IMG/VR virus record: IMGVR_UViG_3300007735_000737
Span: 1-43,476 of that record
DNA length: 43,476 bases
Reading direction: 5' to 3' (one strand)
Source: a virus
A program made the translations under genes and the position numbers. Below the pieces are notes generated by a model. The model had not been told where the DNA came from. It made no database searches and saw nothing but the letters and a program-made list of their open reading frames with translations. The number at the start of each line of letters is the position of its first letter. Within the stretch, counting starts at the first letter, position 1. Shown one piece after another: positions 4,699-18,600 of this stretch.

Positions 4699-6627
4699 AT
4701 GCCATTAGTAAATTTTACAAATCTGGACTTTGACCAGATCAAAACAACTTTAAGAGATTACTTAAAGTCCAATTCAAATTTTACCGATTATGACTTCGAA
4801 GGATCCAATCTTTCGACTATTCTTGATGTTCTGGCATATAATACCTATATTACTTCATATAATGCCAATATGGTGGCAAATGAGGTCTTCATTGATAGTG
4901 CAACACTCAGAGAAAATGTTGTTTCTCTGGCAAGAAATATTGGATATATTCCCCGCTCAAAAAAAGCAGCAAGAGCAACCGTAAGTTTCTTTGTCGATAC
5001 TACAAATATCACACCTGCTCCTGCATCTTTAACATTAAAAAAAGGTCCTGTTGCAAGTACGACAGGTTCTTTTGGTAATCAATCATTTGTTTTCTCTATT
5101 TTAGAAGATATTACGGTTCCTGTAGTTGATAATATTGCATCTTTTAATGAAATTCAAATTTATGAAGGCATTTTATTAAATACCAACTTCACTTATACAT
5201 CAAGAAATCCAAATCAGAGATTTATTCTTCCAAATAGTGGAATTGATACTGACTTAATCTCAGTATTAGTTAAAAATAATCCATCCTCAGCAACTGTCTC
5301 AGTAAAATATAATCTTCAAGATAGTCTATTTGGAATTGATAGTGAATCTGAAGTTTATTTTTTACAAGAAATTGAAGATGAAAGATATGAATTGATTTTT
5401 GGTGATGGTGTTTTTGGGAAAGCACTTCAAGAAGGTTATTATGTTGAAGCGTCATATATTGTAACCAATGGTGATAGTGGAAATGGCATTAGTCAATTTA
5501 GTTTTTCTGGAAGATTGACCTATACAAGAAATTCTATAGATTATGTCGTTTCCTCAGGAATTTCTCTTTTGACGACTGGTTTATCTTCAATTGGCGGTGA
5601 AAGTATAGAAGGAGTTGAATCAATTAAAAAATATGCGCCAAGAATTTATGCATCTCAAAATAGAGCACTAACTGCAAATGATTATGAGACTTTAATTCCT
5701 GCAAAAATTTATCCAGAAACAGAGTCTATTTCTGTATTTGGTGGAGAAGAAGTAGTTCCTCCACAATATGGAAAAGTTTTTATTAGCATTAAACCAAGAA
5801 CTGGTGATTTTCTTCCAAACTTGATTAAAGAAAATATTAAAATGAAGCTAAAGAAATATGCTGTTGCAGGTATTGTTCCAGAAATTTTAGATTTAAAATA
5901 TCTTTATCTTGAGATAGATTCAAAAGTTTATTATAATACAAACCTTGCTTCAAATTCAGCATATGTTTCTAGTATAATTCAATCAAATGCAAATAAGTAT
6001 GCAGAATCAACAGAGTTAAATAAGTATGGAGCACGGTTCAAATATAGTAAATTCTTGAAAATTATTGATGATAGTCATGCATCAGTTACCTCAAATATTA
6101 CTAAGGTTCAGATGAGAAGGGATCTTAGAGTTGTATTAAATAGTTTAGCAGAATACTCAATTGGTTTTGGAAATGAATTTCATATTAAGAATATCAATGG
6201 ATATAATATCAAATCTTCTGCGTTTAGAGTAAATGGAATTTTAGAAGATGTTTATCTTTCAGATATTCCAGATACTAATAGAAAAACGGGATCTATATTC
6301 TTATTCACTGTTCCATCACCATCATCATCGAGTCCAACAATTTTGAGAAGAAATGTTGGAAAAATTAATTATACTAGTGGCATTATTACATTGAATCCAA
6401 TCAATATTACTTCTGCCAAAATCAAAGATGGACAGTCAATTGTAGAAATTTCTGCCAATCCACAATCAAATGATGTAATTGGATTACAGGATTTATATTT
6501 GCAACTAGATATTAACAACAGTATATTTGAAATGGTTATTGATGAAGTTTCATCAGGTCTTGATCCATCTGCATCAAACTACATTGTAACATCAAGCTAC
6601 AACAACGGGAACTTAGTAAGATCATAA
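4699..6627 (+). CDS. 6: Baseplate wedge subunit gp6
   Basis: This 642-aa protein (T4 gp6 has 660) opens MPLVNFTNLDFDQIKTTLRD and carries the conserved segment LSTILDVLAYNTYITSYN (about residues 38-55), followed by NEVFIDSATLRENVVSLAR and IGYIPRSKKAARA. This is the gp6/gpJ baseplate family. gp6 forms the continuous inner ring that links the six wedges around the hub, working with gp25 and gp53. The gene is joined without a gap to gp25, and the gp7-like gene follows after 4 bases, so the three are probably translated in sequence. The middle, from FGDGVFGKALQEGYYVEASY (about residue 234), is typical beta-rich wedge structure. Confidence 0.95.
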   Translation: MPLVNFTNLDFDQIKTTLRDYLKSNSNFTDYDFEGSNLSTILDVLAYNTYITSYNANMVANEVFIDSATLRENVVSLARNIGYIPRSKKAARATVSFFVDTTNITPAPASLTLKKGPVASTTGSFGNQSFVFSILEDITVPVVDNIASFNEIQIYEGILLNTNFTYTSRNPNQRFILPNSGIDTDLISVLVKNNPSSATVSVKYNLQDSLFGIDSESEVYFLQEIEDERYELIFGDGVFGKALQEGYYVEASYIVTNGDSGNGISQFSFSGRLTYTRNSIDYVVSSGISLLTTGLSSIGGESIEGVESIKKYAPRIYASQNRALTANDYETLIPAKIYPETESISVFGGEEVVPPQYGKVFISIKPRTGDFLPNLIKENIKMKLKKYAVAGIVPEILDLKYLYLEIDSKVYYNTNLASNSAYVSSIIQSNANKYAESTELNKYGARFKYSKFLKIIDDSHASVTSNITKVQMRRDLRVVLNSLAEYSIGFGNEFHIKNINGYNIKSSAFRVNGILEDVYLSDIPDTNRKTGSIFLFTVPSPSSSSPTILRRNVGKINYTSGIITLNPINITSAKIKDGQSIVEISANPQSNDVIGLQDLYLQLDINNSIFEMVIDEVSSGLDPSASNYIVTSSYNNGNLVRS

Positions 6628-6631
6628 TCAA

Positions 6632-9600
6632 ATGACAGAAACTAGAATCAAATTTAGCAACATCGTCCAGAATCAACTTCCTTCTTATGTTAGGGAAGAA
6701 TTTCCATTAGTTTCTGAATTTTTATCACAATATTACATATCTCAAGAATTTAAGGGTGCTTCTGCCGATTTAATACAAAATATTGATAATTATATCAAAA
6801 TTGATGAGCAGACAAACCAAACTGAAAGTGCAATATTATCTGCTGACGTTTCAATTACTGATGATGTAATTAATGTAGGATTTAATGGGTCAATATCAAA
6901 TGGAACCTATGGTTTTCCTGATTCATATGGATTAATTCAAATAGATGATGAAATTATCACATATACAGGAAAAACTGATAGTTCATTTACTGGATGTATA
7001 AGAGGTTTTAGTGGTGTTACTTCTTATAATAAGCAAAATCATCCAGATGAATTGGTATTTTCAAAATCAGAAGTTGCAGAACATACTTCTGGAGCAACAA
7101 TCACCAATTTAAGTTCATTATTCCTGAAAGAATTCTTACTCAAGTCAAAATATCAATTAACACCAGGATTTGAGAATAGAACTTTTTCTGATAATTTAAA
7201 CCAATCCCTTTTCATCAAGCAAGCAAAAGATTTCTATAGAAGTAAGGGAACTGACGAATCGTTCAGAATTTTATTTAAAGCACTTTATGGAGAGAATGTA
7301 TCAATAATTCGTCCAAGAGATTTTCTTTTTAGACCATCAGACGCACATTATGATGTAACACAAGATTTGGTTGTTGAGAGTATTTCTGGAGATCCTCTCA
7401 ATCTTGAAAATTCTACTTTGTTACAAGATTCTTATGGAGATATTACTAAGGCATATGCTCCTATTGCAAAGGTTGAGAAAATAATTTCAGGAGTTGGAAA
7501 TACTTATTACAAATTAAGTCTTGATGCAGGATACAATAGAGATATTATTGTTGATGGTGCAATATACGGAAAATTTTCTATTCATCCAAAAACAAAATTA
7601 ATTGGACAAGTTTCTGCTGGAACCACAGTATTGTCTGTAGATTCTACTGTTGGATTTCCTCAAAGCGGTGAATTATCCGTAACTTATAATGATGGAAGTT
7701 TGGGTGTAGTGTATTATTCATCAAAATCTCTCACCCAATTTTTTGATTGTTCAAATTTAACTGCAACAATTTTAGATGCTAGTAATATTGGAATCAATAC
7801 TTTTGCATATGGAATGTATAATGGGCAGACAATAAAGGTAAAAATTAACTCTATTTTAAAAAATCTTGATATTGTTGACGACACTTATTATTATACAAAA
7901 GGAAATACTGGCAAGATCAAAACTCTTGGAATTAACGCAAAGGATGTAGTTTCGAATAATTGGTTGTTTAATTTAGCAACATCATATAATATTTCATCTT
8001 TCACTAAACTTGATAGTTCTGATAATACATATCGTCTTATTACTACAAATGAGCATATTTTTAAAATAGGAGATAAATTAAAAGTTATAGGCGAATCTGG
8101 GGTACAAAAATCAGCAATTGTTATTGATATTACTTCTTCCAATTCATTAACAATAAGGGGACAAGGAGAATTATTAGAAAATAACTATACTATAAAAAGA
8201 GAATTATTAAAAGTAAATTCGTCTACTTTCCCCTCAACCTCAATATTAAATGCTAATGTTCAAAATATCTACAAAATAAAAGATAGAACATTAGTTGCAT
8301 CACCATCTTTGCCATATTACAATAATCAAGATCTTAATATTTCTGATAAATCAATAACATTTTCTGGAACTTTTGTTGGAGATACCTTCAAAATAACATC
8401 CTCCACAGATCATGGTTTTTATACTGGTGATATGGTGTATTATACACCCCAAAAAACTACATCTTTTTCAACCGATTCTGACGGACGTATTATTGAAACA
8501 TCCATTATAGAAAGTTCTCTATTTGATGAAGGAATTTATTATATAAAAAGAGTAGATTCGAATAGTATTAAATTAGCAAAAAGTAGATCAAATATAAATG
8601 ATTCTAAATTTATTTTGGTTGATGATGAAACTGTTGTAAATTTCAATAAAATTGAATTTTATAAATTTAAGTCAAAAACTTTAAAATCTCAAAAACTTTT
8701 AAGAGAAATAGTTTCTTCTCCAATTGAGGGAAAAACTTATCCAACAAAACCAGGTTTAACTGGCATACTAATCAATGGCGTTGAAATATTAAATTATAAA
8801 TCTACGGATACAGTTTCCTATGGAGAATTGGAGAACATTGAAGTACTTTCTCCAGGTTCTGGATATGACATAATCAATCCACCAACTTTAAACATTAGTG
8901 ATTTGGTCGGAACTGGTGCTACTGGATATTGCGCCGTAAAGGGAAGTTTAAAAGAAATTAGAATAGTTGACCCAGGATTTGATTATCAAGATACTCCAAT
9001 TATCAAAATTACTGGAGGAAACGGTAGCAATGCAAAAGCATCTGCAAATATGAAATTGGTGACTCACCAGTCAAATTTCAATTCTCAATCGAATGCAGGT
9101 CTTGTTGGATTAGGAGTTACTTTATCAACGATTGGATTTACCACATATCATAAATTTGCAAATTCCGAGAAGGTTGTTTATAAAGCAAATGGTCAAACAT
9201 CTGTTGGTGGATTATCTACAGATTCCTCATACTATGTCTCCGTCCAAACTCCATATACAATTAAATTGCACAGAACACTGGAGGATTCTGTATCGGGAAT
9301 CAATACTGTTGTTTTAACATCTTATGGCACTGGCACTCACGCAATTGAATCTTATAATAAAAAGTCTATTTTAGCATCTATCAATATAATTAATTCTGGC
9401 AATGGATATGAAAGTAAAGTCAGAACTACATCTTCTACTGGAATTAGCACATCTTTAGGTTCTATCGAAATAAAAAATCATGACTTTAAATCAGGAGAAG
9501 TTGTAACTTATACTACTGATGGTATTCCAGTTGGTGGATTATCTACTAACACAAACTACTATGTTACAAAAATTGATGATGATAATTTTAAATTATCTCA

Positions 9601-12600
9601 AGTAGGATTAGGCGCTACTAATCAAGATTTTTATTACAATACAAATCAATATATTGTATTAAATTCTAAAGGATCTGGTACTCATACATTTAACTATCCA
9701 GAAATTTCTGTAGAAGTACTTGGAAATGTTGGAATTTCTTCAATTAATAATGAAACATTTAAAGCAGTAGTTCAACCAATATTCAGAGGAGAAATTACTT
9801 CTATTCACTTATCATCAAAAGGTTATTCATACGGAACTTCTGATATATTAAATTATAATAGATTGCCATTGGTTACTTTAAACAGTGGTTCAGGTGGACA
9901 ACTTATTCCGATTATTTCTGACGGTAAAATTATCGAAGTATTAGTTAATAGTAAGGGAAACAATTATAACTCTCCACCAAATTTAACTATTATTGGAGAT
10001 GGAACTGGTGCTGTTATAACTCCGATTCTTCAAAATGGACAAATTCAATCAATAAGGGTTATTGAAGGAGGTATTGGATATAATTCAGATACAACTTCAA
10101 TAAAAATAACTCCAGCAGGTTCTTTGGCAGAATTTTTACCAAAAATAACAACATGGAATGTAAATCTATTTGAAAAATATTTTTATAATATTACCAATGA
10201 TGATGGATTTATTGCAGAAGGAATTAATCATGAGTATGAATTGCAATATTCTCATTTATATGCTCCAAGAAGACTTAGAGAAATAGTTTATTCAGTCGAT
10301 CAAAGTGGAAAATCTTTATATGGAAGTTCAAAAGTTGATCTAAAAAAAGTTAATGATATTGAAGTTTCTTCATCAAACCATTCTCCAATTATTGGTTGGG
10401 CTTATGATGGCAATCCCATCTATGGACCATATGGATATGTAACAAAACAGGGTGGAATTGTATCTCAGGTTAAGTCTGGATATGCAAAAGTTTTAAAACC
10501 AAACAGACCTTCTTTAACAGAATTTCCTTTAGGATTTTTTATAGAAGATTATGTCTACTCAAAAACTACTGATGATACTGTTTTAGATGAAAACAACGGT
10601 AGATTTTGCGTAACACCAGAATTTCCAAATGGAACTTATGCATATTTTGCAACGATTAATTCATTGACAGATTCTTCTGGCGTTTTTGCTGGATATAAGA
10701 GACCAACATTCCCGTATTTAATAGGAGAAAATTACAAATCAAAACCAAATGAATTTAATTTTAAAAAATCATCAAATCAAGAAGAAATTGATCTGAATAA
10801 AACAAATTGGTCCAGAAATACATCTTATTATAATTTAATTAATGAGGATGCATCCTATAATTACTTATCAATACCAAATCTTTTAAATCAAACTGTAGAT
10901 GTTAAATATGCATCTCCGGGATTTATTGAAAATATTGGCATAGTTACAGGTGGAAATAATTATAAAGTTAATGATTCGGTAGTTTTTAACGAATCCAACA
11001 CTTCTGGATATAATGTTAGTGCCAAAGTTTCCAAATTAAAAGGAAAATCAATAAATTCTGTTAGTGTTGCAACAAGTACAATTTCAAATGTTGAAATATA
11101 TCCAACAAATAATGCAGGTTCAATTACAATTTTTACAGCAAATCCGCATAATTATTCAAATAAAGATATTGTATCAATTTCTGGATTAAATACTACTTCT
11201 GCATTAATTGAAGGATCTTATCAGGTTGGCGTTTCTACTATTAATACATTATCTCTTGTTACTGGTGTTGGTACAACAGGTTCAACCGGATTAGTCACCT
11301 ATTTTTCTGTTGGAGGTAATTTAAATTCATCATATATACGCGAAAATGATATATTCAGTATAGGAACAGAAAAAGTAAAGATTTTAAACATTGATGCTCC
11401 ATCTTCAAGAATTAGAGTTTTAAGATCTATTGGAGGTAGTGTTGGGTCATCACATACTGCTACTGAAGTTTTATATGAAAACTCAAGAAAGTTAACAACA
11501 AATTCTGGATTCAAAACTTCATATGATTATAAAATTAACAAACAAATATATTTTAATCCAATAGAATCTGTAGGATTAGGAACTATATCTGGTGTTGGAA
11601 TTGGAACAACAATATCCTTCTCAAATCCTGGCGCAGGAATTACTCAAATTTTTATTCCAACCAGAACAATTTATATTCCAAATCACAAATTAGAAACTGG
11701 TGATCAACTTACTTATTCTACAAATGGCGGAAATCCTTTGGTAGTTTCCTTCACGGGGATTGGTACTACAACACTATCTAATAATTCTTCAGTATATGTT
11801 GCAAAAATTTCCAATGATTTAATTGGAATTGCCACTGTAAAAGTTGGACTTGGTTCTACTGGCACATTTGTTGGAATTGCTTCAACAACAATTACATCAA
11901 GTACTTTATATTTTGTAGGAATTGGATCTGGCACATATCACAGTCTTCAAACAAATTATTCAGTAATTACTGGAAAAATATCCAGAAATTTGGTAACAGT
12001 TTCTGTTGCAGAGACACATGGACTGCAAAACAATGATACTGTTTTTGTTGACGTAAATCCATCAATATCAACTTCAATCACAGTTAAGTATAATGATTAT
12101 AATAGAAAATTACTTATAAATCCAAAAACTTTTTCATCTGTCGGTGTTGATACTTCTCTAAATTCGATAACAATCGTAAATCATGGATTTGTCAACGGCC
12201 AAAAGGTAATTCATACTTCATCATCACCTGCAGTTGGACTTCAAGATAACAAAATCTATTATGTAGTTATTATTGATTCTAATACAATCAAACTTTCCAA
12301 CACATACTATAGTGCTGTTAGTTTACAACCAGAAATTGTAGGAATTACTAGTTCTTCAACTGGAACTCTCTCACCAGTCAATCCTCCAATTAAAGTTTAT
12401 AAAAATTCTACAGTAACATTTGATTTATCAGATTCCACTCTTTCTTATGTAAATCAGGCAAATTCTTACCCTGCCTTTAGTTTGGAATTCTATAAAGATT
12501 CAAACTTTACTGATTTATTTGATTCATCAAAAGAGACTAAAACATTTGAAATTCAGAGATTTGGTACGGTAGGTGTTAGTAGTGATGCAAGGGTTGTTCT

Positions 12601-15600
12601 TTCAGTTAATGAATATCTTCCAGAAAAACTTTATTATACTTTAGTTCCAGTCTACAATAGCATATTGCCAATTGAAAAAGAAGAAGTAAATATAGATTCT
12701 TCTGTATTTTCTAATAATGAAATTCAAGTAAAAGTAAGCGATTATAATGGCGAATATCCAATAACAATTGCATCAACAACATCTTTCACTTACAATTTAG
12801 AAAAAACTCCAGAATTTGTTTCATATGCATCAAGTACTTCTATATTGAATTATGAAACAAATTCTTTATATGCATATGGTTCAATTTCCGAACTTAATAT
12901 TACAAACAAAGGACAAAATTATTATTCATTACCACCAATAACAAGTATAAATTCTGGAATTGGAACTGGTGCATTACTTGAACCATATAGCAAATCAATA
13001 GGAAAAATTAAAAAAACAAAGATTAAAGATATTGGATTTGATTTTCCATCAGATTTTACAATTAGACCAAGTGTTTCTCTCCCACAAATTGCAAAAATAG
13101 AACCTTTAGCTTCATTTGAATCTATTGGAATTACTTCTTTCGGTAGAGGTTATAGTTCTGCTCCTAAATTACTTGTCTTTGATGGAAAAACTAACCAAAT
13201 AGTTCCAGAAGTTGATTTAAGATATGATCTTGGTGATACTAAGGTAACTATTTTAAGAAATTCTTATGGTTTATATAATTTAACTCCTACAATTTTGCCA
13301 ACACAAAATTCAAATGGTGTTGGTATTAGTTCTATAGCATTTAATGCAATAACTAATGATGTAACAATTACACTTTCTGTTGGATTTAGTACTGCAGATT
13401 CATTTCCATTTGCTATTAATGATAAAGTTTTAGTTGAAAATATTAGTGTTGGAGTTAATTCTACCGCTAAAGGATATAACTCTTCTGACTATGATTATCA
13501 GTTATTTACAATTAATTATGTTGATGCAAATATTGGAGGAAATAATGCAACTGTCAGGTACAGTTTAAATGGATTTTTAAATTCTGGAGAAAATCCAGGA
13601 ACATATGATGCATCAAATTCTTCAGGAAGAATAATACCACAAAAATATTTTCCAATTTTCAATCCAGTTCTTAAGAAAAATAATTTCTTAATTGGTGAAA
13701 ATGTCAAATCAAATTCTGCAAATGGTTATGTTGAAGACTGGAATTCTACAATAAACCAATTAAAAATAGGTTCTAAAGATGATTTTGTAATTGGAGAGGT
13801 TGTTGAAGGATTAACATCAAAAACTCAAGGTATCATTTCTTCTATCAACAAATTCAATTCATTCTTTAATTTGGATTCAAAATCAACTGTCGAAAAAGGT
13901 TGGCAAATTGATGCTGGATTTTTAAATGAAAATTCACAAAGAATTCAAGATAGTTATTACTATCAGAATTTCTCATATTCACTAAAATCAAAAGTAGATT
14001 ATGATACTTGGAATGATGTAGTTGGGACATTAAACCATACCCTTGGATTCAAAAAATTTGCAGATTATCAATTAGAATCTTCATTGCCACAATCAAATGC
14101 AAATTCAATGGTTGTTGGACTTTCAACATATCTCACATCAGTTGAAGTTATAAATGATATAATTGGTGTTATTGATTTAAATTGTGTTTATGATTTTGAT
14201 TTGGTTAGCGAAAATTCTCTTAATATGGGATCATCAACATTTTCAGATGAAATATCATTTTCAAGTAGAGTATTAACTGATTATTTTGAATCTGTTGGCA
14301 ATAGAGTTTTATCGATTGATGATATTAGTTCTCAATTTAACAGCAATCCAAGAGCAGCAAGATATAGTGAAGTTCATAGATTTGATCTTACAGATGCAAG
14401 ATCTCAAAAATATATTACATATGTAAGAGATAAAAGATATACTGGACAAAGGCAGATGATGCTTTTAACTCTTCTACATGATAATGTCCTTGGATATATT
14501 AATCAATATGGAAGAGTTGAATCCACCTATGATTTGGGATCATTTGATTTTGGTGTTGAAGGAAGTGAGGGTGTCATTTTCTTCTATCCAACAAAATATA
14601 GCGTAAATGATTATGATGTAACCACATTGGCATATAATTTAAAAGATAGTCTTATTGGTACCGGTACTTCTAATTTTGGAGGTATTGTTGATATAAAAAC
14701 CAGTAGTGTTAGCGTTTCTTCTGGCGCAACCACTATTGTTGGAATTGCAAGTACTTATACTTCGACAAAAGTTTTAGTCGAAATTGCTGGGTCAAATGGG
14801 GATTATCAATTTGACGAATTAAGCGTTTTACACGATGGCACTACCGTACAATATCTTGATTATGGACAATTAACTACAATATCACAGGACATATATTCTA
14901 ATTCTGGACTTGGTACTTATTATGCATATCTATCAGGGTCTCAATTAAAAATTGATTTTATTCCAACTGTTGGAATAGCGGCAACAATTAATACAATTCA
15001 AGTTGCTGTCGGTAATACATTATCATCAGGTATTGGAACCTTTGATATGAAGCACGCTAGATTGCAGGCAACATCAACTTCAATAGCTTCATCGATATCC
15101 CCAGCAGCAACAGTAATTGCTGATTATCCAGAAGAATATGATGGAATATATGCAATACTTCAAGTTTCTGATGTAACTAACAATAGACATCAATTTTCAG
15201 AAGTTGTTGTTGTAGATGATGGAACAGAGACTTATATTGCAGAATATGCAAATATTAATACTTTTGGTGGCACAGGACTTGGTACTATAGGTGCTGTAAG
15301 TGGAATAACTTCAACAAGATTAACATTTACACCTTTACCAAATATTGATGTTGGAGTAAAAATATTTTTCAATGCATTAAGATATCAAGATGATGATAAA
15401 GATATTGTTGATTTTAATAACGCTACTATAGAAACAAATTATGGCACTTATTATGGCACTGATAGGGATATTAAAAGGGCATTCGAGTTGACTCACGAAG
15501 GTTATCCAATATTCCAAAGATCTTTTGATGGAAGTAATGCATCAATAGTCAATTTATCATCAAATACCATATCTTTACCAAATCACTTTTTCGTTACTGG

Positions 15601-18600
15601 TGAAGAAGTAGTCTATACTAATGCAGGTTCCGGAACTACATCTGCAATTGGAATTGCCACTACATCCTTTGTAAGTGTTGGTTCTACCAATAAATTACCG
15701 TCAAGTGTTTATGTAGTAAAATTAAATAATAATTTAATTAAACTTGCAAGAAGCGCAGAAGATGCTTTAAAATCTGTTCCAATAACTTTAGATTTTACAA
15801 GTGTTGGTGTTGGTACTACACACGCATTTACTTCTAAAAATCAAAATGCCAAGGTAATAGTTGCAGTTGATAATCTTATTCAATCTCCCATTGTTGCATC
15901 CGCAGTAACTACAACGTTAGCAATTAATGCATATACAACGGATGATTTATTATATTTTACGGGAATAACATCGTTCTTTGGAGGAGATCTCATTAAAGTT
16001 GGTGATGAAATTATGAGAATTGATGGAGTTGGTATTGGAAGTACCAATTCAATAAGAGTTCGTAGACCTTGGTTGGGAACCAATATTGTCGGATATTCAA
16101 CTGGCACTTTGGTTACTAAAGTGTTTGGAAATTATAATATTGTTGACAATACTCTCAATTTTGTCGAAGCTCCATATGGAAATATTCCTTTAAGCACCAC
16201 TACCAATCCACCAGATGAAAGGGACTGGTTGGGTATATCAACATCCTCAAGTTTCCAAGGTAGAAGTTTCTTGAGATCTGGCACACAAAATACAAATAAT
16301 GAGACATATTACAAAAATTATATATTTGATGATATCTCATCAAAATTTAATGCAAACCGAAGAGATTTTATTCTAAAATCAAATAGGTCTGATGTAACAG
16401 GAATTTCTAATGAAAATGCTGTTATTTTGATAAATGATGTATTCCAATCTCCAGGGGCAACTGCTGGATATACATTGACCGAAAGTGTCGGAATAACAAC
16501 AATTAGTTTTGTTGGGACAGGAGTTTCATCCAAATATGATGTAAATACTTCCAATTTACCTGTAGGAGGTATTATTGTATCTGTTGGATCGAAGGAAGGA
16601 TTGGGATATCAACCTTTAGTTTCTGCTGGAGGAACTGCCATAATATCTGGATTAGGCACAATTTCTTCAATTAGTATTGGAAACAGTGGTTCTGGATATC
16701 GAGTGGGAGTACAAACAGTTAGAGTTGGTGTTGGAACTTCTTCAGTAGGAATTTCCAATATTCAATTTATAGGAACAGCAACTGTCTCTAATGGTCATAT
16801 TGTTAGCATTGCAGTAACCAATCCAGGTTTTGGATACACTTCAACAAATCCACCATATGTCTTTATTGATGCTCCATTATCATACTCAAATATTCCATTA
16901 GTCTATAGTTCTTCATCCACAAGTGGTTTGGGAACTCAGGCAGTTATTGATGTTGTTGTTGGACAAGGATCTAGTATTATAGATTTTGAGATTAAAAATA
17001 CTGGATATGGATATGATATTGGACAAATTCTAACAGTTCCTATCGGAGGACTTATTGGAATTCCAACAACTTCAAGTTTTAGTGAATTCCAAATAAGTAT
17101 CCAAAATACATCTACTGATAAATTTACTGGTTGGTCTATTGGAGAATTGCAACTATTAGATAGTATTGATAATTTGTTTGATGGCAAAAAAATTGTTTTC
17201 CCAATCAAATATCAGGGTAATTTAATTTCTATACGTTCATCAAGAGGATCAAATATTAGCGTACAAGATTCACTTCTTGTTTTTGTAAATGATATACTTC
17301 AAGTTCCTGGTAAAGGTTACATTTTCCCAGGAGGAAGTACAATAACTTTTACTGAACCACCAAAAGTCGGTGATATATCAAAAATTATTTTTTATAGAGG
17401 AAGTGGTTCTGTTGATGTTATTGAAAGAAATATTTTAGAAACTGTAAAAATTGGTGACGAATTGACTATTGGGTATGATTCGTCTATAGGTCAAAGTTCA
17501 ACATTACAAGAAGAATCGAGAACAGTTACAAGTGTAAATTCGACAGATCTTCTCAATACAAATCCTTATTTTGGACCAGGAAATACTGAAGATGAAACAT
17601 TATTGAGGCCAGTTGTTTGGTGTCGTCAAACTGAAGATAAAATTATTGATGAAAAAGGTGTTGGAAAGGATCGTATTCTTTATGAGGCCTCAATTTATCC
17701 AACATCATATCTTATTCAATCTGTTGGGATCGGATCTACGATTGCTTTTGTTCAAAGTATTAGACCTTTCTTTAATGCAATCAATGAAAATAATATTTCA
17801 TTATCTTTCCAAAAAGATATTACATTAATATCTCAAGATTCTAAGGTTGCGGCAGCTGCAACAGCAGTTGTATCTATTGCTGGAACAATTTCGTCAATTA
17901 TTCTTTCTGATGGTGGAGTTGGATATACAACTTCACCAACAATAACCATTGAAAATCCTGTAGGACTTGGAACTACTCAAAGGGCAACTGCAATAGCATC
18001 AATTACTTCTGGAATTGTCACTTCTATTTTCATAACTGGACCAGGAACAGGATATACAACATCAAATCCACCAGTCGTTCTAATCGAATCCCCCACCTTC
18101 CAATTTGAAAATAATACGGTTAGTTCTTTTGAAGGTGATTTTGGTATTATTTCTGGAGTATCAACGACTTCTGTTGGAGTTGCATCAACAGGAATTGTTT
18201 TTGATTTTGTTATTCCAAAAGATTCTTTCCTCAGAAATTCTTCAATAACTGGTGTAACTACTATCAGTGGAATTCAGACAGGTTATTATTTTGTTATCAA
18301 CAACTCTAATGTTGGAAATGGAGTAACTTCTCTCAATTCTTTAGGATCAACTGTTGGAGTTGGATCCACTTTCTTAGATAATGTATATCAAGTAGCATCA
18401 GTTTCAATAGCACAGACATCTGTAACTGGACTTGGAGTTACTTATGTTGCAAAAGTAACTGTGAGTGTTTCTGGTTATAATGGATTGACTGGAATTGGAT
18501 TTAGTAATTTTTATGGCGAATATAGTTGGGGTAGAGTTATTCTTGGATCCAGAATTAAAGACAATTCATATAACGCATATACCTCAAATGGATATACTGG

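Noticed and set aside
6627-6632. gp6 and the gp7-like protein as one frame-shifted fusion
   Set aside because: The gp6 C-terminus is complete, and the next ATG gives a typical gp7-like N-terminus; the two are normal neighbours in T4-like phages.
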